This document shows positions 34,093 through 43,383 of a DNA stretch of 64,000 bases, piece after piece (the stretch's first letter is position 1; each line of letters opens with the position of its first letter). This DNA is from Bacillota bacterium. GTDB lineage: Bacteria > Bacillota > Clostridia > Oscillospirales > Oscillospiraceae. The notes beneath the pieces were generated by a model. It worked only from the letters and a program-made list of their open reading frames with translations. It was not told the DNA's origin and did no database searches. The position numbers and the translations under genes are program-made. The stretch lies in assembly GCA_030529825.1 (NCBI GenBank), contig JAUMWD010000003.1:1-64000 (forward strand), given 5' to 3'.

Positions 34093-35307
34093 ATGAAGAA
34101 GATTACTGCTCTGCTTCTTGCGCTTGTTATGGTATTTGCTCTCTGCGCCTGCGGCGGCAATTCCGGAAGCAAAATTGACACCGACAAGGCGGATTTCAAG
34201 GTTGGCTTTATCTGCCTGCACGACGAAAACTCCACCTATGACCTTAACTTCATTAACGCTGCTAAGGCCGCCTGCGAAAACCTGGGTCTCTCCGAGGACC
34301 AGTACATCATCAAGACCAACATTCCCGAAGGTCAGGAATGCTACAACGCCGCTGCTGATCTTGCAGACGCAGGCTGCTCCGTCGTTTTCGCTGACTCCTT
34401 CGGCCATGAGGACTACATGATTCAGGCTGCAAAGGAATTCCCCGAGGTTCAGTTCTGCCACGCCACCGGCACCAAGGCACACACCGAAGGCCTTGACAAC
34501 TACCACAACGCATTTGCTTCCATCTACGAAGGCCGCTTCCTCGCCGGCGTTGCAGCAGGCATGAAGCTCAACGAGATGATCGACAACGGCGAAATCACCG
34601 CAGAAGAAGCACTCATCGGCTATGTGGGCGCATTCACCTACGCAGAAGTTATCTCCGGTTACACCTCTTTCTTCCTCGGCGCACGCTACATGTGCCCCTC
34701 CGCTACCATGAAAGTAACCTTCACCGGTTCCTGGTACGACGAAGCAGCTGAAAAGGAAGCTGCAAACAAGCTCATCTCCGACGGCTGCGTTCTCATCAGC
34801 CAGCACGCTGACTCCATGGGCGCTCCCACCGCTTGCGAAAAGGCCGGCGTTCCCGACGTTTCCTACAACGGCTCCACCGTTGACGCTTGCCCCAACACCT
34901 TTATCGTATCCTCCCGCATCGACTGGACTCCCTACTACGAGATGGTCATCAAGGCTGTTATGAACGGCGAAGCACTTGACGCTGACTGGACCGGCACTCT
35001 GGCAACCGGCTCCGTTGTTCTCACCGATGTAAACGAGGCTGTTGCAGCAGCAGGCACTGCCGACAAGATCGCAGAGGTCAAGGCAGCTCTCGAGGCAGGC
35101 GAAATCAAGGTATTCGACACTGCAACCTTCACCGTCGGCGGCAAGACTCTTGACAGCTACAAGGCAGACGTTGACACCGACGCAGACTACACCGCAGACA
35201 CCGAGGTAATCTCCGACGGCGCATTCAATGAGTCCGTATTCCGCAGCGCACCTTACTTCGACATCCAGATTGACGGCATCACCCTTCTTGACCAGAACTT
35301 TGGCTGA
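34093..35307 (+). CDS. BMP family nucleoside-binding lipoprotein
   Basis: 404 residues. Signal peptide with lipobox ALCAC, acylated Cys20. The BMP/Med family is recognised by FKVGFICLHDENSTYDLNFINAA at the N-lobe, VVFADSFGHEDYMIQAAKEFPEVQF and GYVGAFTYAEVISGYTSFFLGA. It captures nucleosides outside the membrane for the following ABC transporter. The guanine riboswitch upstream supports a purine nucleoside ligand. GGAGG precedes the ATG. Confidence 0.94.
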   Translation: MKKITALLLALVMVFALCACGGNSGSKIDTDKADFKVGFICLHDENSTYDLNFINAAKAACENLGLSEDQYIIKTNIPEGQECYNAAADLADAGCSVVFADSFGHEDYMIQAAKEFPEVQFCHATGTKAHTEGLDNYHNAFASIYEGRFLAGVAAGMKLNEMIDNGEITAEEALIGYVGAFTYAEVISGYTSFFLGARYMCPSATMKVTFTGSWYDEAAEKEAANKLISDGCVLISQHADSMGAPTACEKAGVPDVSYNGSTVDACPNTFIVSSRIDWTPYYEMVIKAVMNGEALDADWTGTLATGSVVLTDVNEAVAAAGTADKIAEVKAALEAGEIKVFDTATFTVGGKTLDSYKADVDTDADYTADTEVISDGAFNESVFRSAPYFDIQIDGITLLDQNFG

Positions 35308-35449
35308 TACCGCATTTAAGCACTGATTTTACGGGAAGTCCCGAAATGCACGGGACTTCCCTTTAAGTGCCTTAAAGGGGAGAATACAAACGCAATGTGT
35401 TCTGCCCTTTAAAGCATTTTAAACATAAAGATTGAACGGGGGAATTGAT

Positions 35450-36982
35450 TTGGAAAACAAAACCGCCGCAGTAAAAATGCGTGATATTACAAAGAGATTC
35501 GGCCCCACTCTTGCCAATGACAAGGTGTGGCTGGATATATACAAGGGCGAAATCCTTGCTCTGCTGGGTGAAAACGGCAGCGGCAAGACCACTCTTATGA
35601 ATATGCTTTCGGGCATTTATTTCCCCGATGAGGGACATATTTACATCAATGACGAGGAAGTTGTCATCAAGTCCCCCAAGGATGCCTTTGACCACGGCAT
35701 CGGCATGATTCACCAGCATTTCAAGCTGGTGGATGTGCTCACCGCCGCAGAGAATATTACTCTCGGTCTTGAGGAAAAGCTGGACCTTAAGGCTGTTTCC
35801 CAGCGCATAAAGGCCATTTGCGACAACTACGGCTTTGAGGTTGACCCCAATCAGAAGATTTACGATATGTCCGTTTCCCAGAAGCAGACCGTTGAGATAG
35901 TCAAGGTGCTTTACCGCGGTGCCGATATCCTCATTCTTGACGAGCCCACCGCCGTTCTGACTCCGCAGGAAACCGACAAGCTCTTTGCGGTGCTCCGCAA
36001 TATGCGCAATGACGGCAAGGCCATCGTCATCATCACCCATAAGATGCACGAGGTTGAGGCTCTTTCCGACCGCGTTGCCGTTCTGCGCCACGGTCAGTTT
36101 GTGGGCGATATGCTCACCTCCACAACCAATGCCCAGGAAATGACGAATATGATGGTGGGCCACGCTGTCACTCTGAATATTGACCGTCCCGAGCCCGTTA
36201 ACCCCAAGCCCCGTATTGAGGTCAAAAACCTCACCGTTCGCAGCATGGACGGAATACTGAAGCTGGATGATGTTTCCTTCACCGCCAACAGCGGCGAGAT
36301 TCTCGGTATCGCAGGTATCTCCGGCTGCGGACAGAAGGAACTGCTGGAGGCCATTGCAGGTCTGCAGCCCACGGAAAAGGGCAGCATCTGCTATGTCAAC
36401 GACGACGGTGAAGCGGAAGAGCTTCTGGGCAAGGATCCCCTTGCGATTGCGGAAAAGGGCGTTGCCCTGTCCTTCGTTCCCGAGGACCGTCTGGGCATGG
36501 GCCTTGTGGGCAACATGGACCTTTCCGACAATATGATGCTGCGCTCCTTCCGCCGGGGCAAGTCGATTTTTACCGATCGTAAGAACCCCAAAAAGCTGGC
36601 TGAAACCGTTGTTAAGGAGCTGGAGGTCAACACCCCGGGCATTTCCACTCCCGTTCGCCGACTTTCCGGCGGCAACGTTCAGAAGGTGCTGGTGGGACGC
36701 GAAATAGCAAATGCCCCCACCGTACTGCTCACCGCTTATGCAGTCCGCGGACTTGATATTAACTCCTCTTACACTATTTATGACCTCATAAACCGTCAGA
36801 AGGCCAAAGGCGTTGCCGTTATCTATGTTGGTGAGGATCTGGATGTTCTCCTTGAGCTGGCAGACCGCATTCTCGTTCTCTGCGGCGGCAAGGTCAGCGG
36901 CATCGTTCCCGGACGCGGAGCAACCAAGCGCGATGTGGGTATGATGATGACCAAACTCGGAGGTAACAAGGCTGATGAATAA
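35450..36982 (+). CDS. Nucleoside ABC transporter ATP-binding protein (NupO-like, two NBDs)
   Basis: 510 residues from a TTG at 35450, chosen for its GGGGGA site; a TTG six codons earlier is possible. NBD1 has Walker A GENGSGKTT, signature SVSQKQT and Walker B LILDEPTAVL. NBD2 has the family's divergent P-loop GISGCGQKEL and the LSGGNVQKVLVGRE signature. After NBD2's Walker B, the usual QPTRGLD reads YAVRGLD, so this site lacks the usual residues and may not hydrolyse ATP. It follows the BMP gene by 142 bases and overlaps the permease gene. Confidence 0.93.
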   Translation: MENKTAAVKMRDITKRFGPTLANDKVWLDIYKGEILALLGENGSGKTTLMNMLSGIYFPDEGHIYINDEEVVIKSPKDAFDHGIGMIHQHFKLVDVLTAAENITLGLEEKLDLKAVSQRIKAICDNYGFEVDPNQKIYDMSVSQKQTVEIVKVLYRGADILILDEPTAVLTPQETDKLFAVLRNMRNDGKAIVIITHKMHEVEALSDRVAVLRHGQFVGDMLTSTTNAQEMTNMMVGHAVTLNIDRPEPVNPKPRIEVKNLTVRSMDGILKLDDVSFTANSGEILGIAGISGCGQKELLEAIAGLQPTEKGSICYVNDDGEAEELLGKDPLAIAEKGVALSFVPEDRLGMGLVGNMDLSDNMMLRSFRRGKSIFTDRKNPKKLAETVVKELEVNTPGISTPVRRLSGGNVQKVLVGREIANAPTVLLTAYAVRGLDINSSYTIYDLINRQKAKGVAVIYVGEDLDVLLELADRILVLCGGKVSGIVPGRGATKRDVGMMMTKLGGNKADE

Positions 36983-38132
36983 ACAGAATAAAGAGCCTCT
37001 GGTTCACATTGTAAAGCGCGGAGCCATGCCCTGGTACAAGGCATGGGCAATACGCGGCATAGCTCTTGTGGCGGCCCTGCTGCTCTGCGCGGTAATAACC
37101 ACGGTTTGCACGGGCCTTGATCCCGTTAAGGTTTATGACACCATGATTCAGGGCAACTTCGGCAGCGAGCGCAAAATCTGGATTCTTCTCCAGAACATTG
37201 CAATCCTGCTGTGCATATCCCTTGCGGTTACTCCCGCCTTCAAAATGAAATTCTGGAACATCGGCGCCGAGGGCCAGGTGCTGGCAGGCGGTCTTGCCGC
37301 CGCAGCCTGCATGATTTGCCTTGCAGACAAGCTGTCCCCCGCCATGCTGATTGTTGTTATCTGTGCCGCAGGTGTTATCGGCGGTGCAATTTGGGGCTTT
37401 ATCCCCGCCTTCTTCAAGGCAAAGTGGAACACCAATGAAACCCTGTTCACCCTTATGATGAACTATGTCGCCATGCAGCTTGTGGCCTACTTCACCATAG
37501 TTTGGGAGGTTCCCAAGGGCTCCGGTAAAATCGGCATTATCAACCAGTCCACCGAGCTGGGCTGGCTGCCTCAGATTGGCGACTACAAGTATCTGCTGAA
37601 TGTTCTTGTGGTTGTGGCCATCACGGTTTTTGTTTACATCTACATGAACTATTCCAAGCACGGCTACGAGCTTTCGGTAGTCGGTGAATCCGAGCGCACT
37701 GCCCGCTATGTTGGCATCAAGGTTGACAGAGTCATCATGCGCACCATGCTCCTCTCCGGCGCTATCTGCGGTGTGGCAGGCGTGTTGCTTGTATCAGGCA
37801 CGGACCACACCATCACCACCACGATTTCCGACGGACGCGGATTCACCGCCGTCATGGTTTCCTGGCTTGCAAAGTTCAACCCCATCACAATGATTTTCAC
37901 CAGCTTCCTGCTGGTATTCATGGACCGCGGCGCAGGCGAAATCTCCACCGTATTCAGCCTCAATCAGTCCTTTGCAGATATTCTCTGCGGTGTAATTATT
38001 TTCTTCATCATCGGCTGTGAGTTCTTCATCAGCTACAAGCTGAGCTTCCGCAAGTCCGAAAAGGCGGACAAGACCGAAGCAGGCGAACAGTCAGATGCGG
38101 ACGAAAAGAAGGAGGTAAAGGAAGATGTTTGA
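36975..38132 (+). CDS. Nucleoside ABC transporter permease (NupP-like)
   Basis: 385 residues, about eight to ten membrane segments. The BPD_transp_2 motif is FKMKFWNIGAEGQVLAGGLAA; the EAA-like loop is LSVVGESERTARYVGI. The C-terminal tail of about 30 residues is highly charged. It pairs with the following permease. Starts inside the ATPase gene (eight-base overlap). Confidence 0.93.
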   Translation: MNKQNKEPLVHIVKRGAMPWYKAWAIRGIALVAALLLCAVITTVCTGLDPVKVYDTMIQGNFGSERKIWILLQNIAILLCISLAVTPAFKMKFWNIGAEGQVLAGGLAAAACMICLADKLSPAMLIVVICAAGVIGGAIWGFIPAFFKAKWNTNETLFTLMMNYVAMQLVAYFTIVWEVPKGSGKIGIINQSTELGWLPQIGDYKYLLNVLVVVAITVFVYIYMNYSKHGYELSVVGESERTARYVGIKVDRVIMRTMLLSGAICGVAGVLLVSGTDHTITTTISDGRGFTAVMVSWLAKFNPITMIFTSFLLVFMDRGAGEISTVFSLNQSFADILCGVIIFFIIGCEFFISYKLSFRKSEKADKTEAGEQSDADEKKEVKEDV

Positions 38133-39120
38133 TATCGTAGCATTCATCCCCCGCGCAATAATGCAGGGCATTCCTCTCCTCTTCGGCAGCACCGGTGAAA
38201 CCCTCACCGAAAAGTCCGGCAACCTCAATCTGGGTATCGCGGGCATCATGTATGTCGGCGGCATCTGCGGTGTAATCGGCTCCTTCCTTTATGAACAGTC
38301 TCTGCCTTCCCCCGATGCAATCAACGGCTTCCTGGCAATCTCCATTCCTTTGGTCTGCTGCCTTGTGGGCTCTCTGCTCATGGGTCTGCTGTATTGCTTC
38401 CTCACCGTTACACTCCGTGCAAATCAGAATGTAACGGGTCTTGCAATGACCACCTTCGGCGTAGGCTTCGGCAACTTCTTCGGCGGCTCTCTCATTAAGC
38501 TCTCCGGCGCGGAAGTTCCCTCCATCGCCCTTTCCGCCACCAATGCGTATTTCTCAAAGAAGCTGCCCTTTGCCGACGACCTTGGCTGGTTCGGTGAAAT
38601 CTTCCTTTCCTACGGCTTCCTTGCGTATCTCGCAATAATAATCGCCCTTGTTGTTGCATATGTTCTCAAGCATACCCGCGTGGGTCTGCATCTCCGCGCA
38701 GTAGGCGAGAATCCCAACACAGCGGATGCGGCGGGCATCAATGTCAACAAGTATAAGTACATGGCAACCTGCATCGGTGCCATGATTGCGGGTCTCGGCG
38801 GTCTCTACTACGTCATGGACTACGCCTGCGGCGTATGGTCCAACGATGCCTTCGGCGACCGCGGCTGGCTGGCAATCGCCCTTGTTATCTTCACTCTGTG
38901 GAAGCCCAACATCGGCGTTCTGGCCTCCTTCCTCTTCGGCGGCCTGTACATTCTCTACATCTTCCTCCCCACGGGTACAAATCTCGCTGTGAAGGAGCTG
39001 TACAAGATGATTCCCTATGTGGTAACCATCATCGTACTTATTGTCACAAGCATGCGCAACCGCCGCGAGGACCAGCCCCCCGCGAGTCTGGGACTTGCGT
39101 ATTTCCGAGAAGAACGATAA
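38125..39120 (+). CDS. Nucleoside ABC transporter permease (NupQ-like)
   Basis: 331 residues with the family motif LTEKSGNLNLGIAGIMYVGG and loop RAVGENPNTADAAGINV. It forms the heterodimeric channel with the gene before it. GGAGG nine bases before the ATG; eight-base overlap with the upstream permease. The operon ends here at a strong terminator. Confidence 0.93.
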   Translation: MFDIVAFIPRAIMQGIPLLFGSTGETLTEKSGNLNLGIAGIMYVGGICGVIGSFLYEQSLPSPDAINGFLAISIPLVCCLVGSLLMGLLYCFLTVTLRANQNVTGLAMTTFGVGFGNFFGGSLIKLSGAEVPSIALSATNAYFSKKLPFADDLGWFGEIFLSYGFLAYLAIIIALVVAYVLKHTRVGLHLRAVGENPNTADAAGINVNKYKYMATCIGAMIAGLGGLYYVMDYACGVWSNDAFGDRGWLAIALVIFTLWKPNIGVLASFLFGGLYILYIFLPTGTNLAVKELYKMIPYVVTIIVLIVTSMRNRREDQPPASLGLAYFREER

Positions 39121-39122
39121 AC

Positions 39123-39155
39123 AAAAAAGACCGGATATAATCCGGTCTTTTTTTT
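39123..39155 (+). terminator. Terminator of the nucleoside transporter operon
   Basis: Arms 39123-39135 and 39141-39153 (AAAGACCGGA core), TATAA loop, then a T run; the minus-strand gene at 39180 may also use it. Confidence 0.92.
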
Positions 39156-39179
39156 GTTTATCGCAGATGTGCGTGAAAA

Positions 39180-39491
39180 TCAGTCGTCCTCGTACTCATA
39201 GACGACATTGTCGTCGTCGTGGCGGTCATTGTCGATTTTGCCGTCGATTTTGTCGATGCCTTCCTTTGCGCTTTTGACAATGGATTTGCCCACATTAATG
39301 AAACCTGTGCCCAAGTCTTTTCCTGTCTGACGCCAGCTTCCGTCGTTGAAAACATTGCTGTCGCCCTTTGCCTGGGTGCCGTCAATTTTGTCAAGACCGT
39401 CGCCGACGGAACGGAGAACATTTTTGCCCAGCCCCTTGAAAGCGGAGCCGAGGCCCTTGCCTGTTGCCTTCCAATCATCTTTAAGTGCCAT
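39180..39491 (-). CDS. Small protein with an internal duplication, function unknown
   Basis: 103 residues built of two similar units, residues 7-38 and 53-84, each of the form W-(K/R)-x-T-G-K-x-L-G-x-x-F-x-x-x-G-K and ending in (L/I)DKIDG. An acidic tail follows (RHDDDNVVYEYEDD). No signal peptide or membrane segment. The Gly/Lys repeats look amphipathic. CGGAGG gives a clear start. It lies 27 bases after ruvX, in the folC-ruvX transcript. I know no function. Confidence 0.72.
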   Translation of the reverse strand: MALKDDWKATGKGLGSAFKGLGKNVLRSVGDGLDKIDGTQAKGDSNVFNDGSWRQTGKDLGTGFINVGKSIVKSAKEGIDKIDGKIDNDRHDDDNVVYEYEDD

Positions 39492-39518
39492 GATTTTACC
39501 TCCGTTAAAAGTAATTAC

Positions 39519-39929
39519 TTATCTTAATGTGCCGAGATAGCCCTCGAGAATGAGGCTTGCAGCCACGGCATCAACGGTTTTGCGGTGCTTTTTCTCCTTT
39601 TTGCCGTTGGCGTGGAGAATCGCGTGGGCCTCAATGCTGCTGCGGCGCTCGTCCCACATGACGAGCTCAATATCCGTCATGGACTTAAGCTTTTCACCGA
39701 ACTCACGGCATTTTTCCGCCCGGGGACCTTCTGTGCCGTCCATGTTCTTCGGCAGACCCAGCACAAGCCGCTGAATGCCTCTTGTCTTTGCCTCGGCGAT
39801 GATTCTTTCCGCCACCACATCGGGATTCCACTCGTTTAAGGTCCATGCCTCGCCCACGAGTATATTCATTTCGTCGGAAACGGCAAGTCCCGTACGGGCA
39901 TCGCCGAAATCAATTCCCATAATTCTCAT
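39519..39929 (-). CDS. ruvX: Holliday junction resolvase-like nuclease / pre-16S rRNA nuclease (RuvX, YqgF)
   Basis: 136 residues, normal length. RNase H fold motifs: GIDFGDARTGLAVSD at the N-terminus with the catalytic Asp, LVLGLPKNMDG, and WDERRSS with a second acidic site; HRKTVDAVAASLIL closes the site. It processes the 5' end of 16S rRNA. It lies ten bases after folC. Confidence 0.94.
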   Translation of the reverse strand: MRIMGIDFGDARTGLAVSDEMNILVGEAWTLNEWNPDVVAERIIAEAKTRGIQRLVLGLPKNMDGTEGPRAEKCREFGEKLKSMTDIELVMWDERRSSIEAHAILHANGKKEKKHRKTVDAVAASLILEGYLGTLR

Positions 39930-39938
39930 ATCATTACC

Positions 39939-41207
39939 TCACTTGAGATAGAAGCATTCTCTGATTTCGCCGCAGATGTAAAGAGAGCCTGCGGAGCAGA
40001 CCATGGCATCAAGCTCACGGGCTATGTCCATGGCGGTCTGCACACCGTCGGGAATGCTTTCACACACGGTCACGGGCTTGCCGTAGGTCTTCAAAACCTC
40101 TGCAAGCTCCTCTGCGGGAAGAGCGCGGACAGAATTCGGTGTCACGGTGACAAACTCGTCAAAAAGGGGAGCCAGCGTGCTGACAACCGCGGAATAGTCC
40201 TTGTCCTTCAGCATACCGAGAAGCAAGACGCGCCTGTCCTCGGGGAAGTATTTTCTGATTCCCTCAGCAAGGGCATAGGCGCACTGGGGATTGTGTCCGC
40301 CGTCAACTACAAAAACAGGATCGTCGTGTACAACCTCAAAGCGTGCGGGCCAGGTTACGGCGTAGAGTCCTGCTTCAAGGGCAGACTGCTCAATGCTGTA
40401 TCCCGCCTTACGCAGAATGTTCACCGCCTCAATGGCGCATACGGCATTGTTGAGCTGATGCTCACCCAGGAGGGGAATTGCGTAGGCGTCGCCGCGGTAG
40501 GAGAATACCTGTCCCTCAAGACTGTCAAACTCGGGAAGAATGTCGTCAAAATCGGGAACGGTGAGCTCTGCGTTGCGGGCATCGCAGATGTCGCGGACGA
40601 TCTCCATGACCTCACCGAACTGCTGATAGAGCACCACAGAGGAATTCTCCTTGATGATGCCTGCCTTTTCAAAGGCAATCTGCTCGAGTGTGCCGCCGAG
40701 GATTGCGGTGTGGTCAAGTCCGATGTTGGCGATTACGGCGCAATCGGGGCGGGGAATGATGTTTGTGGCGTCAAATCTGCCGCCGAGTCCCACCTCAAGC
40801 ACGACAACATTGCACTTTTCGCGGCAGAACCAGAGAAGCGCGGCGGCGGTCATCATTTCAAACTCCGTGGGGTGGTCCTCCATGGAATCGGCAAGGGGCT
40901 TGATTTCCTCCACAAGGGCGGCAACCTGCGTTTCCTCGATTTCCTTGCCGTTTATCTTCATGCGCTCCGTAAAGCGGCTGAGATAGGGGGAAGTAAAAAG
41001 ACCGGTTTTCAGACCTGCGCATTTCAGCACCGAGGCCAGCATGGCGCAGATGCTCCCCTTGCCGTTTGTGCCTGCGACATGGACAAAATGCAGCTCGTTT
41101 TGGGGATTGCCCAGCTTTTCAAGCAGGGCGGAAACCCGTTCAAGACCGGGCTTTGTGCTCTGCCATGAAACTCCGTTTATATAATCCAAGGCTTCTTTAT
41201 AATCCAT
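39939..41207 (-). CDS. folC: Bifunctional folylpolyglutamate synthase/dihydrofolate synthase
   Basis: 422 residues from the ATG at 41207 (MDYKEALDYINGVSW), the usual FolC start, with GGAG upstream; an extension of 13 codons is rejected. The P-loop is HVAGTNGKGSI (about 44-54), followed by TSPYLSRFTERMKINGKEI and the catalytic LEVGLGGRFDATN. It adds glutamate to folates. First gene of folC-ruvX-39180. Confidence 0.95.
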   Translation of the reverse strand: MDYKEALDYINGVSWQSTKPGLERVSALLEKLGNPQNELHFVHVAGTNGKGSICAMLASVLKCAGLKTGLFTSPYLSRFTERMKINGKEIEETQVAALVEEIKPLADSMEDHPTEFEMMTAAALLWFCREKCNVVVLEVGLGGRFDATNIIPRPDCAVIANIGLDHTAILGGTLEQIAFEKAGIIKENSSVVLYQQFGEVMEIVRDICDARNAELTVPDFDDILPEFDSLEGQVFSYRGDAYAIPLLGEHQLNNAVCAIEAVNILRKAGYSIEQSALEAGLYAVTWPARFEVVHDDPVFVVDGGHNPQCAYALAEGIRKYFPEDRRVLLLGMLKDKDYSAVVSTLAPLFDEFVTVTPNSVRALPAEELAEVLKTYGKPVTVCESIPDGVQTAMDIARELDAMVCSAGSLYICGEIRECFYLK

Positions 41208-41236
41208 TATGATTTCTCCATCCAAAGAATGAAAAC

Positions 41237-41265
41237 ATATTACCACTATTCTGTCCGTTTCACAA
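41237..41265 (-). promoter_or_regulatory. folC promoter
   Basis: On the minus strand, TTGTGA (41265-41260) and TAATAT (41242-41237), spacer 17 bp. Confidence 0.72.
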
Positions 41266-41295
41266 GCTTGTTACGAAAAGTTTAAATTTGCTCGG

Positions 41296-41324
41296 TTGAC
41301 TTATATATGTAAAAAAGGTATTAT
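41296..41324 (+). promoter_or_regulatory. Promoter of the SLH Cys-repeat protein gene
   Basis: TTGACT at 41296-41301 and TATTAT at 41319-41324, spacer 17 bp; the ATG follows 37 bases later. Confidence 0.8.
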
Positions 41325-41361
41325 TTTATAATGTCTTAAAGCTTTCAAGAGGAGAATCGGT

Positions 41362-43335
41362 ATGAAAAAACGCTTTGTGAGTATAGTGCTGACGGCAGTG
41401 ATGCTGCTCGGCCTTGCTCCCGTGCTCAGTATAGATGCAAACGCCGCCACATCAAGCGTAACAAGCAAAAGTGACAGCCGCATAGATTATATGCTTAACA
41501 ACATAAGCTACCAGAATTTCAGCGGCTCCACAATAAACGGCGGAAAAGTAAGCTCTGCACAGGTAATAAATTATATCAAGCACTTCATGTTTGATTCTTC
41601 CTTTGCAGCCATCGGAGGAGGTACATTTAACTATCCCAACAGCGGCGCCTACGCATGGGAGGTAACCGACGGAACATATACCCGCAGCATCCGCGGCTCA
41701 ACGGGCTGCTGTGCCTACTGCTATTTTGTCAGCAAGGTAATTTACGGCGTTGACTGGTTTGACTCCTCCCAGCAGACAAGACTCCGCTCCGCCTCGGAAC
41801 TCAAGAACTTCCTTTTGACCTACGGTCAGGCGGGTGAGCATCTGCGTGCCGATCCCTCCCACTCCGTCACCTTTATTTCCGGTGATGACAACGGCTTCTA
41901 TTGCTTCAGCTACTGCGGGGATAACAACCCCGTAATCAGTCTTGACTATTGGACCTATGATGCCTTCTATGCAAGATACGGCGGGTACAGCATTTATGTA
42001 TATGACATCTTCAAGGCTGACAATACCAGCACCATGAGCTGCAAAAACGGACACAGCTACAACAGCAATGTTCTGACCGCACCCACCAAAACCTCCGCGG
42101 GCACTCTGCGCTGCTACTGCCCCGTGTGCCGCAACACTATGGATGTAAGCCTTCCCAAGCTCAGCTCCGCGGACTACACGGTGAAAACCGAGGGTACAAC
42201 CACCTGCACTGCAGGCGCAGTTGAGCATTATACATGGAAGAAAACCCAATATGGCACATTTACCTTTGATGTGCAGCTTGCCACCGGTAGCCATACCTAT
42301 ACCTACTCCCTCTCCGCAGCGCCTACGGAAGCTGCAGAAGGCAGCATCAAGGGCGTCTGCACAAAGTGCGGAAATACAGTCTACGCTTCCGTTCCCAAGC
42401 TGAATCTTACGGATTATGATTATGCGGTAATCGGCGAGCCTACCTGCACCGGCGGCTGCACGGGTCGCTACACATGGAAAAACACCCGGTACGGAAGCTA
42501 CCACTTTGACAAGGAATTTTCCCCTCTCGGCCATGCCTATTTTGAAGCGGAGCTGAATGAGGTTATCGCCGAGCCCACCGCCACAAGCGAGGGAAAGCTC
42601 GTGTGCCATTGCTTCCGCTGCGGCGACACTCTGAATTTAACCCTGCCCAAGTTCAGCGCCGACGAGTATAATTATACCGTAAACGAGTACCCCACCCGCT
42701 ATAAGGGCGGCAGCGCAACCTACACATGGCTTGTTGAGGAATACGGCGACTATTCCTTCACTGTTACACTTCCCATGCTCAAGCCCGGTGACAACCCCTT
42801 TGTGGATGTCAAAAGCAGCGATGTTTATTACGACGCAATCCTCTGGGCATATTACCATGACCCCCAGCAGATAACTAGCGGCACCGACGCAACCCATTTC
42901 GCACCCGGCAATGCCTGCACCCGCGGCCAGGTCGTAACCTTCCTGTGGCGAGCCGCAGGCTGCCCCGAGCCCATGGGCGACACAAGCATGTTCAAGGATT
43001 CCGCCTCCATCGCGTCAAACTATAAGAAGGCGGTTGCATGGGCGGTTGAAAAGGGAATAACCACGGGCTTCAGCGACGGCACCTTCCGTCCCAATGACCC
43101 CGTAACACGGGCGCAGTTCGTAACCTTCCTTTGGAGAGCAGACGGAAAGCCCGCCACCAACGGCAGCATCAGCGGATTTAAGGATGCCGCGAGCATTGCA
43201 GGCGCCTATAAGGAGGCAATCGCATGGGCTGTGGAAAAGAAAATCACCACGGGCTACGGTGACAACACCTTCCGCCCCAACGCAACCTGCACAAGATGGG
43301 CTGTCGTGCTGTTCATGTACCGCGACATGGCGTAA
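41362..43335 (+). CDS. Secreted SLH-domain protein with a possible papain-like N-terminal domain and three CxxC repeats
   Basis: 657 residues: signal peptide (about 1-29, ending ANAA). An N-terminal domain (about 35-220) follows, in which GSTGCCAYCYFVSK and a later SHSVTFISGD could form a Cys/His pair of the papain or CHAP type, but this is inference. Three repeats of about 75-80 residues (about 227-470) come next, each with a CxxC (CPVC, CTKC, CFRC) and an x-YTW-x-x-(T/E)-x-YG motif. Three SLH domains (about 477-530, 540-595, 600-657) end it. It is a wall-bound surface protein. Function unknown. Own promoter and terminator. Confidence 0.85.
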   Translation: MKKRFVSIVLTAVMLLGLAPVLSIDANAATSSVTSKSDSRIDYMLNNISYQNFSGSTINGGKVSSAQVINYIKHFMFDSSFAAIGGGTFNYPNSGAYAWEVTDGTYTRSIRGSTGCCAYCYFVSKVIYGVDWFDSSQQTRLRSASELKNFLLTYGQAGEHLRADPSHSVTFISGDDNGFYCFSYCGDNNPVISLDYWTYDAFYARYGGYSIYVYDIFKADNTSTMSCKNGHSYNSNVLTAPTKTSAGTLRCYCPVCRNTMDVSLPKLSSADYTVKTEGTTTCTAGAVEHYTWKKTQYGTFTFDVQLATGSHTYTYSLSAAPTEAAEGSIKGVCTKCGNTVYASVPKLNLTDYDYAVIGEPTCTGGCTGRYTWKNTRYGSYHFDKEFSPLGHAYFEAELNEVIAEPTATSEGKLVCHCFRCGDTLNLTLPKFSADEYNYTVNEYPTRYKGGSATYTWLVEEYGDYSFTVTLPMLKPGDNPFVDVKSSDVYYDAILWAYYHDPQQITSGTDATHFAPGNACTRGQVVTFLWRAAGCPEPMGDTSMFKDSASIASNYKKAVAWAVEKGITTGFSDGTFRPNDPVTRAQFVTFLWRADGKPATNGSISGFKDAASIAGAYKEAIAWAVEKKITTGYGDNTFRPNATCTRWAVVLFMYRDMA

Positions 43336-43345
43336 ACAAATATAA

Positions 43346-43375
43346 AAAAAGACCTCTCATCAGAGAGGTCTTTTT
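43346..43375. terminator. Bidirectional terminator between SLH gene and asnS
   Basis: Arms 43346-43358 and 43363-43375 (AAAAAGACCTCTC), ATCA loop, A and T flanks. Confidence 0.93.
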
Positions 43376-43383
43376 GTTATTAA

